Shown here in pieces: positions 9,161 to 16,992 of a stretch of DNA of 64,000 nt. Each line of letters begins with the position of its first letter. Positions within the stretch are counted from its first letter, which is position 1. Source of the stretch: DAOUAT01 sp964551735. Lineage in GTDB: Bacteria > Chloroflexota > Anaerolineae > CG2-30-64-16. The translations under genes were made by a program, and so were the position numbers. The notes beneath the pieces were generated by a model. That model saw only the letters and a program-made list of their open reading frames with translations, did no database searches and was not told the origin of the DNA. The stretch lies in contig CAZKEF010000013.1 in assembly GCA_964551735.1 (NCBI GenBank), forward strand, positions 62,001 to 126,000. The letters are read 5' to 3'.

Positions 9161-9646
9161 CTATGGTAGCAGATGGCGCACGGTGACGTCAAGTTCGCGC
9201 GCCAGGCGGTCGGCCAGCAGGCCCCGGTGGCAGGCGTCCGGCTCGCGCTCCACGCAGAACAGGGTGATCACGCGCGAGTCGGACCCAAAATCGGCGAGGA
9301 ACGCGGCGCTATCGAAGCCGTCCAGACGTCCCCGGCAGTAAGCGTCCACGAACGCCGGGCTGAGGGCGCGGCGCTGGCGCTTGGCCGTATGGCTGGCTTT
9401 GTCGGCCGCATATTGGGCGGCGCGCGTTTCGGCGTCCGGCGCCAGGTCGGGCCGATGCAGGTAGCGGATGCCCAGCTCGGCCAGGCGGGCCTGGAGGCGC
9501 TGGCTGTTGGCGAACGCGTATTCAGACCCGCGCACCCCGCGGCGGGCGCGCAGGTCGCAAAAGGTGTCGGCCCCGGCCGCGGCCAGAGCCGCGAAGAAGC
9601 GCTCCGCGTCCCAGCCGTACGCGCCGATGGTGATCAGCTCAGGCAT
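9161..9646 (-). CDS. DUF488 family protein A
   Basis: 161 aa. Opens with ITIGAYGWDAERFF and ends with CVEREPDACHRGLLA; the TIG start and the C-x-E-x-x-P-x-x-CHR signature define DUF488. The biochemical role of this family is not settled. The conserved Cys/His cluster suggests a catalytic or metal site. The start overlaps the end of the second DUF488 gene by 8 bp, with GAGGACGAGG as ribosome binding site, so the two are coupled. Next downstream on the same strand is the RecQ-like helicase, 176 bp away across a palindromic repeat. Confidence 0.85.
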   Translation of the reverse strand: MPELITIGAYGWDAERFFAALAAAGADTFCDLRARRGVRGSEYAFANSQRLQARLAELGIRYLHRPDLAPDAETRAAQYAADKASHTAKRQRRALSPAFVDAYCRGRLDGFDSAAFLADFGSDSRVITLFCVEREPDACHRGLLADRLARELDVTVRHLLP

Positions 9647-10238
9647 CCTCGTCCTCGGTCGCCCGTCGCGTTGGCGCTTCGGCCTGATACCGCTTGCGCG
9701 AGGTAAAGCCGTGGTCGCCGAACAGGCTGAGCTGGCCGTCGGTCAGGTCAGCGACGACCTCGTCCTGGGTGCGGAGCGCGTCGTGCTCGTCGATGTGCAG
9801 CACCGGGATGCCCAACCCGGCCAGCGAGGGGCCGATCAGCTTGCTGCGGTGGCAATCTTCGGGCTTGCCCTCGCTGCACAGCAGGGCGACCCGCAGCCCC
9901 TTGGCGAATGCCGCCTGCACCCGCGCCAGTCCGGCGCGATAGAAAGCCTTCTCCTTCACCCGATCGTAGACCACCTTATCATCGACGTAGCAGTCGCGGT
10001 CCGCCGGCCGGCCGCCGAGCTGGTCGCCCAGGTAGAGGTAGCGGATGCCGTGCCCGCGCAGGCCGGCTTCCAGCGCGTCTTTGGAGAACTCAGGCTTGAA
10101 ACGGGAGTAGGGGGCCGAGCGGATGTCGAGCACGTAGGCGATGCGATGCGCCTGCAAGACGCGCACGACATCGTCCAGCGACCGGCCGCCGTAGCCGATG
10201 GTGTAGACCGCGTGGTTGGTGGGTGGCGTTGTGGTCAT
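9639..10238 (-). CDS. DUF488 family protein B
   Basis: 199 aa, paralogue of the neighbouring protein. It has VYTIGYGGRSLDDVV at the N-terminus, DIRSAPYSRF (the DxR motif of DUF488), and CSEGKPEDCHRSKLIG near residue 140. The C-terminal 45 residues (DGQLSLFGDHGF and a charged tail) are extra relative to protein A. Starts 9 bp after the feoC stop on the same strand, without a clear ribosome binding site, so it may be translated by coupling to feoC. Two divergent DUF488 copies in tandem suggest a heteromeric pair; this is inference. Confidence 0.87.
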   Translation of the reverse strand: MTTTPPTNHAVYTIGYGGRSLDDVVRVLQAHRIAYVLDIRSAPYSRFKPEFSKDALEAGLRGHGIRYLYLGDQLGGRPADRDCYVDDKVVYDRVKEKAFYRAGLARVQAAFAKGLRVALLCSEGKPEDCHRSKLIGPSLAGLGIPVLHIDEHDALRTQDEVVADLTDGQLSLFGDHGFTSRKRYQAEAPTRRATEDEDA

Positions 10239-10247
10239 GAGGGGATT

Positions 10248-10529
10248 TTAGCGCGTTGGGCGGGATCGTGCAAGCGCCTGATGCCCCTTCGCTGTCAGCG
10301 CCAGCATGGGGAGTGTGGTCGCGCCAGAGGGTTTCGTGCATGCGTCAGCCAATGTACAACCCGCGCAGCCGGTCGCGCAATCGGCCTCTAGCGCCGCCAG
10401 GTAGCCGCGACGCGTCAGATCCTCAACCATCAACCGCGCCAGGTCCTCGCTGACGTGCAGCTTGCGCGCCAGCTCTGTCGTGGTGCGGATTCCGCCCTCC
10501 CCCAACAACCCCAACATCTCACCTAACAC
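10248..10529 (-). CDS. feoC: FeoC-like transcriptional regulator
   Basis: 93 aa. Residues about 10-45 (GGIRTTTELARKLHVSEDLA) form a winged helix. CATGCAGCTLADAC follows, a C-x4-C-x2-C-x5-C pattern typical of FeoC proteins that bind an Fe-S cluster. A GTG at 10529 preceded by GGGGGAG is the likely start; an ATG four codons in is the alternative. It follows feoB on the same strand, as expected for a regulator of the Feo ferrous iron transporter. It may also set expression of the two DUF488 genes right behind it. Confidence 0.8.
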   Translation of the reverse strand: MLGEMLGLLGEGGIRTTTELARKLHVSEDLARLMVEDLTRRGYLAALEADCATGCAGCTLADACTKPSGATTLPMLALTAKGHQALARSRPTR

Positions 10530-10542
10530 CTGCGCTCCCCCT

Positions 10543-10590
10543 CAAGCTCCCTGAGTTCCCTGAGTTCCATCAGTTCCTTTAGTTCTTTCT
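10543..10590. repeat. 9-bp period repeat (TTCCCTGAG)
   Basis: About four imperfect nonamers filling the gap between feoC and feoB and touching the feoB stop codon. Confidence 0.65.
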
Positions 10591-12847
10591 ACCCGCCTGC
10601 CACCAGTGTTCCAACGTGATACACCAGCGCCGCCGCGCCCAACGACAGCGCCAACAGCAGCGCCACGCTGATGATCGTCCAGCGCCACGATGCGGTCTCC
10701 TGCTTGATCGTGGCCATCGTGGCCAGGCAGGGGATGAACAGCATCTGCGCGATCAGGAAGGCCCAGCGCGCCGCCGGCGTGAGCACCGCCGCCACCTGCG
10801 CGGCCAGCCCCGCCTCCGCGCCCGCGCCGAACAGGATGCCGAGGGTCGCGATGGTGTTCTCTTTGGCGAAGAAGCTGCTCAGCAGCGCCACCACGATGCG
10901 CCAATCGACCAGGCCCATCCACGCGCCAGCGGGCGCCAGCCAACGGCCAAAGCGGGCCAGGAGGCTGGTCTCGATGTCCCCGCCGGGCAGCGTGGAAAGC
11001 AGCCACACCACGGCCGAGGCGACCAGGATCAGCGTGCCGGCCTTTTTCACGAACGACAGCGTGTTGTTCCACACATACAGCCCCACGGTGCGCAGGTTGG
11101 GCACGTGATACAGCGGCAGCTCCATGATGAACGCGGTCTGCTCCCCGCGGAAGGCCAGCCGGTTCACGGCGACCCCGACGACCGCCAGCATGATCAGGTT
11201 TAGCGCCACCAACCCCCACGAGGCCAGCGCGGCCTGCGGGCCGAAGAAGGCCGGCGCCAGGAACGCGATCACTGCCAGCCGGGCCGTGCAGGGCACCAGC
11301 GGCGCCAGCAGGATGGTCAGCAGCCGCGCGCGCCGGTCTTCCAGGATCCGTGCGCCCAACACGGCCGGCACATTGCAGCCGAACCCCAGAAACAAGGGCA
11401 GGAACGATTTGCCGTGCAGCCCCATCATGTGCATGAAGCGGTCCATGACGTAGGCGCCACGCGCCAGGTAGCCGGTGTCCTCCAGCACGCCCAGGGCCGC
11501 GAAGAAGATCAGTAGGATCGGCAGGAAGGTGAGCACCGTGCCTGCGCCGCCCAGCAGCCCATCCACCACCAGGCCGTCCAGCCAGGCGGGCGCAGCGGCC
11601 AGCATCGTGCCAGCGACAGCCGCGAGGCCGACCAGCACGGTGTCTGCCAGCCAGTCGGTGATGGGGGTGGCCACGGTGTAGGTGAACCAGAACACCAGCC
11701 CGAACATGGCCAGCAGCAGGCCCATGCCGAAAAGCGGGTGCGTCGCCACGCGATCCAACCGTTCGGTGCGGGTGATCACGCCGGCTTTAGGTCGGGTCAC
11801 CGCGGCGCGCGCCATGCGGCCGATCCACTCGTAGCGGCCGCCGGCGATGTCCAGGTAAGCGTCCTCGTGGGCCAGCAGGTGGCCGTGGATCTCGTCCCAG
11901 GCGGCCGGAGGAAGCTTGGCTCGGGCCAGCGCGGTGATCTCGGCGTCTCCTTCCAGCAGCTTGAGCGCCACCCAATCGGAAGGGTAAGCGGCCAGGGATG
12001 TCCGCCCTGCATCAGCCTCATGGCGGGCGTCTGTTTGCGGCATGTGGCGCAAGACGACATCTTGCGCTACGGGCCTGTCTGTATCATCCGCGACATGGCG
12101 GAGGATCGCCTCGATAGCTTCAAGCACCGGCCGATGCTCCGGCCGGATCGCGGGCCGGTTGGCCTGTTGCGCGTGGGGATCGGCCGCCACAGCTAGCGCG
12201 GCCTCGACCAATTCCTTGACACCCTGGTTCTTCGAGGCCACCAACGGGATCACCGGCACACCCAACGCGGCAGCAAGCACGTGCGGCTCCACATGGAGGC
12301 CGTGCTGCTCGGCCACGTCCAACATGTTCAGGCCGATCACCAACGGCAGGCCCAACGCCAGCAGCTCGGCCACCAGATACAGGCTCCGCTCCAGGATCGC
12401 CGCGTTCACCACGGCCATCACCACGTCGGGATGCGCCCGGATGAGGTAATCCCGCGCGATGCGCTCCTCTTCCGAGTTGGCGGTCAGGCTGTAGGTGCCC
12501 GGCAGGTCCACCAGAGCCAGGGATATGTTGTCAACCCGAAAGACGCCGGTTTTCTGCTCCACGGTCTTGCCGGGCCAGTTACCCACGTGCTGGTTCAGCC
12601 CGGTGAGCATGTTGAAAACGGTGGATTTGCCCACGTTGGGCTGGCCCACCAGCGCGATGGTGAGTTGCCCGCGCGGGACCGGTTGCGCCGCGCCGGCGTC
12701 GTGGCAGCCGCCAGACAGGACTTTCAAGGCGGGTTGCTGCACGGCAGATGCGCGTGCCACGCCTGACGCCACGGCCCCCCCGGGTGAAAACGCGGCGGTC
12801 GGCGGTCGCCGGTCTGCGAGTGAGGTCTTCCGAGCAGGAAGCGCCAT
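10589..12847 (-). CDS. feoB: Ferrous iron transport protein B
   Basis: 752 aa, the GTP-dependent Fe(II) permease of the inner membrane. G1 GQPNVGKS (68-75), G3 DLPG (114-117) and G4 NMLD (174-177) form the G domain; the C-terminal half holds two gate regions with many membrane helices (for example FLPLFLGFGCNVPAVLGAR). The ATG at 12847 has GGGGAGG 7 bases upstream and lies 2 bp after the feoA stop. Two unusual parts: a 60-residue N-terminal extension partly encoded by a dispersed repeat (12751-12808), and a linker near residues 260-290 carrying a palindromic element (12044-12070). Both are in frame, so the gene remains open. Confidence 0.95.
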   Translation of the reverse strand: MALPARKTSLADRRPPTAAFSPGGAVASGVARASAVQQPALKVLSGGCHDAGAAQPVPRGQLTIALVGQPNVGKSTVFNMLTGLNQHVGNWPGKTVEQKTGVFRVDNISLALVDLPGTYSLTANSEEERIARDYLIRAHPDVVMAVVNAAILERSLYLVAELLALGLPLVIGLNMLDVAEQHGLHVEPHVLAAALGVPVIPLVASKNQGVKELVEAALAVAADPHAQQANRPAIRPEHRPVLEAIEAILRHVADDTDRPVAQDVVLRHMPQTDARHEADAGRTSLAAYPSDWVALKLLEGDAEITALARAKLPPAAWDEIHGHLLAHEDAYLDIAGGRYEWIGRMARAAVTRPKAGVITRTERLDRVATHPLFGMGLLLAMFGLVFWFTYTVATPITDWLADTVLVGLAAVAGTMLAAAPAWLDGLVVDGLLGGAGTVLTFLPILLIFFAALGVLEDTGYLARGAYVMDRFMHMMGLHGKSFLPLFLGFGCNVPAVLGARILEDRRARLLTILLAPLVPCTARLAVIAFLAPAFFGPQAALASWGLVALNLIMLAVVGVAVNRLAFRGEQTAFIMELPLYHVPNLRTVGLYVWNNTLSFVKKAGTLILVASAVVWLLSTLPGGDIETSLLARFGRWLAPAGAWMGLVDWRIVVALLSSFFAKENTIATLGILFGAGAEAGLAAQVAAVLTPAARWAFLIAQMLFIPCLATMATIKQETASWRWTIISVALLLALSLGAAALVYHVGTLVAGG
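12044..12070. repeat. Palindromic element within feoB
   Basis: Arms GCGCAAGA (12047-12054) and TCTTGCGC (12060-12067) around five bases, followed by TAC as in the element at 5722-5790. It falls in the variable linker between the G domain and the membrane part. Confidence 0.6.
12751..12808 (+). repeat. Dispersed element, copy 2 (inside feoB 5' end)
   Basis: Plus-strand counterpart of the element at 8150-8224, including the GGGTGAAAACG core and GGCGGTC heptamers. It encodes part of the non-conserved FeoB N-terminus in antisense orientation. Confidence 0.8.
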
Positions 12848-12849
12848 GG

Positions 12850-13176
12850 TCACGCCTCCCCGACCTGGACTACGATCTTGTCCGCCTCAGCGCGGCCCAG
12901 CGCGACCAGCGCGCCGCGCACCGACACCAGGATCGGGCCGTGGCCATAGTTCTGCTGCACCTGCACCGGCGCGCCCTCCGTGAACCCCAAGTTGGCGACC
13001 CGGCTACAAAACTCATGCCCGCCGCGCAGGGCATGGATCACCGCGCGTTGGCCGGCCGGCAAGCGGCTGAGGGTCGCAAGGGAGGTTGGGGCGATGTTCA
13101 TGTGCGACCGTCGCCCGTGGCGGCGCAGGCCTCGCCAGAACGGCAAAGTGACCAGGGATGTCAGGAAGATATTCAT
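12850..13176 (-). CDS. feoA: Ferrous iron transport protein A
   Basis: 108 aa, SH3-like partner of FeoB (TLSRLPAGQRAVI, RVANLGFTEGAPV). FeoA is normally about 75-85 aa, matching a start at Met26 (13101). The first ATG has the better ribosome binding site (GGAGG, 5 bases), so a 25-residue extension is likely. The extension begins MNIFLTSLVTL and the core begins MNIAPTSLATL, an apparent duplication of the start region. Two bases separate its stop from feoB. Confidence 0.85.
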   Translation of the reverse strand: MNIFLTSLVTLPFWRGLRRHGRRSHMNIAPTSLATLSRLPAGQRAVIHALRGGHEFCSRVANLGFTEGAPVQVQQNYGHGPILVSVRGALVALGRAEADKIVVQVGEA

Positions 13177-13237
13177 TCTTGCCTCCAGACTCAGTGGATC
13201 ACAGAGTCAAGCTCAGAAGGGTCTGTAACCCCCGACC

Positions 13238-13254
13238 GCCGGTCACAGACCGGC
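13238..13254. other. Small hairpin between fur and feoA
   Basis: GCCGGTC, ACA, GACCGGC: a perfect 7-bp stem in the leader of feoA. There is no T-run, so it is not a standard terminator; it may be part of a dispersed repeat or a leader structure. Confidence 0.4.
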
Positions 13255-13284
13255 TTGGAGCATCAAAATCATGATCTACTGAGA

Positions 13285-13728
13285 CTACGCGGGTTTCTCG
13301 CGGCATATCGCGCAGAGCCCATAAACCGTGAGCGAAGCGCGTTCGACCGTCACGCCGAACTGCTCGGCAACAGCACGTTTCGCGTCCTCCACCGGCCAAT
13401 CAAACTCGATCACATGTTCACACGCGGTGCAAACAAAGTGATGATGCTCCAACTGCGTTGCGGGGTCGTAATGCTCGCACCGGTCGCCGCGGCCGCTGTC
13501 CAGGTGGCGGGTGTTCACCAGCCCCTGGTCAGCCAACCAGCCCAGGGTGCGATACACCGTGGACGGATGGATGCGCGCATCGTGCTGGCGAACGGCCTGA
13601 TAGATCTGCTCCGCGTTGGGATGGCCGCCCAACTGCTCCAGCGCCTCCAGGATCAGGCGGCGCTGCGCGGTCATGCGGCCGCCTTGGCTCCGCAGGGTCG
13701 TTGTTGCTTGTTGGGTCAGTTGGGCCAT
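13285..13728 (-). CDS. Fur-family metal-responsive repressor
   Basis: 147 aa from ATG 13728. N-terminal winged helix (GGRMTAQRRLILEALEQLGG, PSTVYRTLGWLADQGLV), then HYDPATQLEHHHFVCTACEHV with the metal-binding HHH and CxxC, and CAIC at the C-terminus completing a structural zinc site. It sits just upstream of feoA-feoB-feoC, so iron (Fur) is the most likely ligand, though Zur or PerR cannot be excluded from sequence alone. A perfect inverted repeat just upstream is a good candidate for autoregulation. Confidence 0.88.
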   Translation of the reverse strand: MAQLTQQATTTLRSQGGRMTAQRRLILEALEQLGGHPNAEQIYQAVRQHDARIHPSTVYRTLGWLADQGLVNTRHLDSGRGDRCEHYDPATQLEHHHFVCTACEHVIEFDWPVEDAKRAVAEQFGVTVERASLTVYGLCAICREKPA

Positions 13729-13738
13729 AGATTTACCA

Positions 13739-13761
13739 TTATTGCGAGTTTCTTGCAATAA
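13739..13761. promoter_or_regulatory. Probable Fur-family operator
   Basis: Perfect 7-bp arms TTATTGC and GCAATAA separated by 9 bases, located 10 bp upstream of the fur ATG and just downstream of a minus-strand TATACT (13761-13766). It therefore covers the expected transcription start, as a repressor site would. Confidence 0.6.
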
Positions 13762-13915
13762 GTATACAACGGATGCGGATGATTGGGTATGACATTCGTC
13801 ACATGTACGCAGGCACGGTGGACGTCGCAGTTTGCTGCGTAGGCCGGGGCAAGCCCCGCGTCCGGATTTGCGGAACGGTGCTCATGCCACGAATGACATA
13901 AGCAGACACGAGAAC

Positions 13916-14005
13916 GGGAACGCGGACGACGCGGATACCGCGGACAACGCGGACAGGGGCCAAGTTTGTCCGCGTTGTCCGCGTCGTCTGCGTCGTCCGC
14001 GTCCC
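13916..14005. repeat. GCGGAC-type 9-bp repeat forming a long hairpin
   Basis: Left arm of four nonamers of the form GCGGACGAC and right arm of TCCGCGTTG/TCCGCGTCG nonamers, complementary over roughly 35-40 bases with a small loop near GGGCCAAG. The same type occurs inside the RecQ-like gene (7985-8070). Confidence 0.85.
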
Positions 14006-14019
14006 ATTTTCGGGACAGT

Positions 14020-14048
14020 TTGACCGGACGCCGCTTTCGTGATACAAC
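14020..14048 (+). promoter_or_regulatory. Promoter of glgC
   Basis: TTGACC, 17 bp, TACAAC, directly after the nonamer hairpin. The expected start leaves a leader of about 57 bases before the glgC ATG. Confidence 0.5.
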
Positions 14049-14111
14049 ATACCTGTATTCCACGACCTTCTGACGCATCACCTGTTCAACCGCTTGTCAA
14101 AGGAGCCTGCC

Positions 14112-15371
14112 ATGCGCGTTGCTGCACTCATCCTGGCCGGCGGGGCCGGCACACGCCTCGGCGTCTTGTCCGAGCAACGGGCCAAGCCGGCAGTGCCTTT
14201 CGCCGGTCGCTTCCGCATCATCGATTTCACCCTCTCCAACTGTGTCAACTCCGGCATCTACAACGTCGGGGTGCTGACGCAATACCTGCCGCGCTCGCTG
14301 AACGACCACATCGGCATCGGCCGGCCGTGGGACCTGGACCGGTCGCGCGGCGGGGTCCGGCTGCTCCAGCCTTACCAGGGCAAGAAGCGGCAGGACTGGT
14401 ACGGCGGCACGGCCGACGCGGTGCTGCAGAACATCGATTACCTGCGGGAGATGCGGGCCGACACGGTGATCATCCTGTCGGGCGACCACATCTACAAAAT
14501 GGACTATCGCGCCATGCTGCAAGCCCATGAAGCGAAGCGTGCGGATCTGACCCTGGCGGTGATGAACGTGGCGCCGGATGAGACCTCACGGTTCGGCATC
14601 GTACTGACGGGGGACGACGGCCGCGTAACCGGCTTCCTGGAGAAGCCCAAGGAGGCGCCCAGCACCCTGGCCAACATGGGCGTTTACGTCTTCAACGTCG
14701 CCACGCTGATCGAACGCATGGAAGCGCTGGCGCCCCAACACACCAACCTGGACTTCGGCAAGCATGTCATCCCCAGCATGGTGGAGGGGCACAAGCTGTT
14801 CACCTTCCCCTTCGACGGCTACTGGGTGGACGTAGGCACCGTGGACGCGTACTGGTCCACAAGCATGGCCCTAACCTCCGGCCAGTCGCGGCTCAACCTC
14901 TACGACCCGAGCTGGGTGATCCACACCAAGAGCGAAGAGCGCGCGCCGGCCAAAGTTGGGCCGCTGGGCATGATCCGCGAGAGCATGGTGTGCAACGGCT
15001 GCACAATCCGCGGCCAGGTGACGCGGTCGGTGCTGTCGCCGGGGGTCTATGTGTCGCCGGGCGCGATCGTGCGCGAAAGCGTGATCATGAACGACACCTG
15101 GATCGGGCCGGGCGCGGTGGTGGATCACTGCATCATTGACAAAGATGTCGTGGTGGGCGCCGGCACGCAACTGGGCTGGGGCGACGACTTCGCCACCCCA
15201 AACAAAAAGGCGCCGGACCGGTTCTACACGGGGCCGATCATCGTCGGCAAGGGTGCGCGCATCCCGGCCGGCCGCAAGATCGGCCGCAACGTGGTGATCG
15301 AGAGCGACGTGGACGAGGACGCGTTCGACGCATTCGGCGACGTGGTGCCGAGCGGCGAAACGGTGGGCTGA
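14112..15371 (+). CDS. glgC: Glucose-1-phosphate adenylyltransferase, catalytic subunit
   Basis: 419 aa. Makes ADP-glucose from ATP and glucose-1-phosphate for glycogen synthesis. The N-terminal nucleotidyltransferase domain has LILAGGAGTRL with Arg15 and RAKPAVPF with Lys25, the residues that separate catalytic from modulatory subunits in the plant enzyme. SGDHIYKMDYR and FLEKPKE follow; the C-terminal third is a left-handed beta-helix (ISPGVYVSPGAIVRESVIM-like repeats). GGAG precedes the ATG at 14112 by 6-7 bases. The next gene, 27 bp downstream, is a paralogue that has lost both key residues, so the two probably form a hetero-oligomer. Confidence 0.95.
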   Translation: MRVAALILAGGAGTRLGVLSEQRAKPAVPFAGRFRIIDFTLSNCVNSGIYNVGVLTQYLPRSLNDHIGIGRPWDLDRSRGGVRLLQPYQGKKRQDWYGGTADAVLQNIDYLREMRADTVIILSGDHIYKMDYRAMLQAHEAKRADLTLAVMNVAPDETSRFGIVLTGDDGRVTGFLEKPKEAPSTLANMGVYVFNVATLIERMEALAPQHTNLDFGKHVIPSMVEGHKLFTFPFDGYWVDVGTVDAYWSTSMALTSGQSRLNLYDPSWVIHTKSEERAPAKVGPLGMIRESMVCNGCTIRGQVTRSVLSPGVYVSPGAIVRESVIMNDTWIGPGAVVDHCIIDKDVVVGAGTQLGWGDDFATPNKKAPDRFYTGPIIVGKGARIPAGRKIGRNVVIESDVDEDAFDAFGDVVPSGETVG

Positions 15372-15398
15372 GCGCGCTGCGCAGAGGGAGATGAACAG

Positions 15399-16649
15399 AT
15401 GTCCGTCATGGCGATGATCCTGGCCGGGGGTGAGGGTCCGGGGCTGAGTGTGTTGACCACGCTGCGTTCTGAAGCGGCCGTGCCGTTTGGGGGCAAGTAC
15501 CGCTTCATTGACTTCGCGCTCTCGAACTGCGTCAATTCGGGGATTTACGATGTGGCCGTGCTGACCCAATACGAGCCGCGCTCGCTCAACGAGCATATCG
15601 GCGTGGGCCGGCCGTGGGACCTGGACCGCGGCAGCGGCGGCGTCAGGCTGCTGCAACCTTACCAGAGCCGTCGCGGGGAACGCGGCGCCTGGCAAGAGGG
15701 CACGGCCGACGCGCTGCGTTTCAACCTGGACGTGATCCCGCCGCGCACCGACGATGTGCTGATCCTGGCCGGCGACCACATCTACAAGATGGACTACCGG
15801 CCCATGCTGCGTTTTCACCAGGAACGCGGCGCGGACGTCACCCTGGCCGTGCGCTCCGTGCCGGGGTTCGAGGCGTACCGTTACGGCATGGTGGCGGCGG
15901 ATCCCGACGGCCGGGTGGTCGAGTTCGAGGAGAAGCCACGGCGCACCCGCAGCACCCTGGCCAGCATGGGGGTCTACGTGTTCAAGCGGGAGGTGCTGGC
16001 CGCGTGTCTGGCCGGCGCGGGCAAGAAGCATCGCGACCTGGGCCGCGAGGTGATCCCGTCCCTGGTCAAATCGGCCAGGGTGTACGCACACTACTTCCAG
16101 GGCTACTGGGCCGACGCGGGCACGATCCAGGCCTACTACGAGGCCAACATGGCGCTGCTGGCCGAAACCCCCGCGCTGGACCTGAACGACCCCGATTGGG
16201 TGATCCACACCCGCAGCGAGGAGCGCCCTGCCGCGCTGATCGGCCCGGAGGCGCACGTGGAGGGCAACCTGCTGTGCGACGGCTGCCGGGTGGATGGCAC
16301 GGTGGTGCGCTCGGTCATCTCGCCGGGCGTGTATGTGGCGCCGGGCGCGGTGGTGCGGGATTCCATCGTCATGACCGATGCGGTGATCGAGGCCGGCGCC
16401 GAGGTGGATCGTGTCATCCTGGACAAGCGTGTGCGGGTGGCCGCGGGTGCAAAGCTGGGCTGGGGCGACGACAACACCCCGAACCGGGATCAGCCCAACC
16501 GCCTGAACACCGGCCTGACGATCGCCGGCAAGGGTGCGGTCATCCCGGCCGGGATCACGATTGGCCGCAACGTGGTGATCTTCCCGCGCGTGACGGAGAA
16601 AGCATTTGCCGGGACGGCGGTGGCGAGCGGGGAGACGATCGGGGGGTGA
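15399..16649 (+). CDS. GlgC paralogue, probably non-catalytic (GlgD-like) subunit
   Basis: 416 aa, closely related to the preceding GlgC along its whole length, including the beta-helix. The catalytic loop differs: position 15 is Gly (GGEGPGL) where GlgC has Arg, and position 25 is Glu (RSEAAVPF) where GlgC has Lys. In potato ADP-glucose pyrophosphorylase the equivalent Arg/Lys pair distinguishes the active small subunit from the modulatory large one. I therefore infer a regulatory subunit, comparable in concept to GlgD of Firmicutes. GGGAG about 9 bases before the ATG supports the start. Same operon as glgC. Confidence 0.88.
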   Translation: MSVMAMILAGGEGPGLSVLTTLRSEAAVPFGGKYRFIDFALSNCVNSGIYDVAVLTQYEPRSLNEHIGVGRPWDLDRGSGGVRLLQPYQSRRGERGAWQEGTADALRFNLDVIPPRTDDVLILAGDHIYKMDYRPMLRFHQERGADVTLAVRSVPGFEAYRYGMVAADPDGRVVEFEEKPRRTRSTLASMGVYVFKREVLAACLAGAGKKHRDLGREVIPSLVKSARVYAHYFQGYWADAGTIQAYYEANMALLAETPALDLNDPDWVIHTRSEERPAALIGPEAHVEGNLLCDGCRVDGTVVRSVISPGVYVAPGAVVRDSIVMTDAVIEAGAEVDRVILDKRVRVAAGAKLGWGDDNTPNRDQPNRLNTGLTIAGKGAVIPAGITIGRNVVIFPRVTEKAFAGTAVASGETIGG

Positions 16650-16765
16650 GGGAGGTCGTCCCTGTGAAGAGCTGCAGGCCCACCAGGTGGGTAGCTTCCC
16701 CACGCCGGGGTTTGCAGGTTTTGTCTGGGGCGGATTGATCTGCTGGCTAAAGACCCTATTCTCTG

Positions 16766-16773
16766 CTATACTG
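16766..16773 (+). promoter_or_regulatory. Extended -10 promoter for the response regulator
   Basis: GCTATACT preceded by T (TGCTATACT); no good -35 at the usual distance. Gives a leader of about 210 bases. Confidence 0.4.
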
Positions 16774-16907
16774 GCTTTGTCGCGCGCAGCACAAGTAATT
16801 GCGCGTCCGGCCCTACTCCTCGCAGGCACCACCCGGCCGGCTTTGCGACGTCGTCAGCGGGGTGTTACATGTCACACCCACACACGGCCTTCATCTACTA
16901 CCTCCTG

Positions 16908-16932
16908 CCTGGCCGGCACTGGGCCGGCCAGG
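16908..16932 (+). terminator. GC-rich hairpin, terminator or attenuator
   Basis: CCTGGCCGGC pairs perfectly with GCCGGCCAGG around a 5-base loop and is followed by TTTCC only. It may end glgC-glgD transcripts or act in the leader of the response regulator gene 60 bp downstream. Confidence 0.5.
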
Positions 16933-16992
16933 TTTCCAACGAACGCCTTATGTCAGTCTCAATTGCCTGAAAGCCGCCTTTGAGAGGGCCAA

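Larger units (their letters stand above)
13729..14111. other. Divergent intergenic region between fur and glgC
   Basis: Contains the fur operator and -10, a long nonamer hairpin (13916-14005) and the glgC promoter. No open reading frame that looks real. Confidence 0.7.
16650..16992. other. Leader region of the two-component genes
   Basis: Contains an extended -10 (16766-16773) and a strong hairpin (16908-16932). No plausible gene. Confidence 0.6.

Noticed and set aside
13916..14005. CRISPR-like array
   Set aside because: Units are only 9 bp without unique spacers and form a single hairpin; no cas genes nearby.
14871..16832. 653-codon minus-strand open frame opposite glgC and its paralogue
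   Set aside because: It mirrors two well-conserved genes on the plus strand, has a His/Arg-rich composition typical of antisense of GC-rich genes, and shows no family motif.
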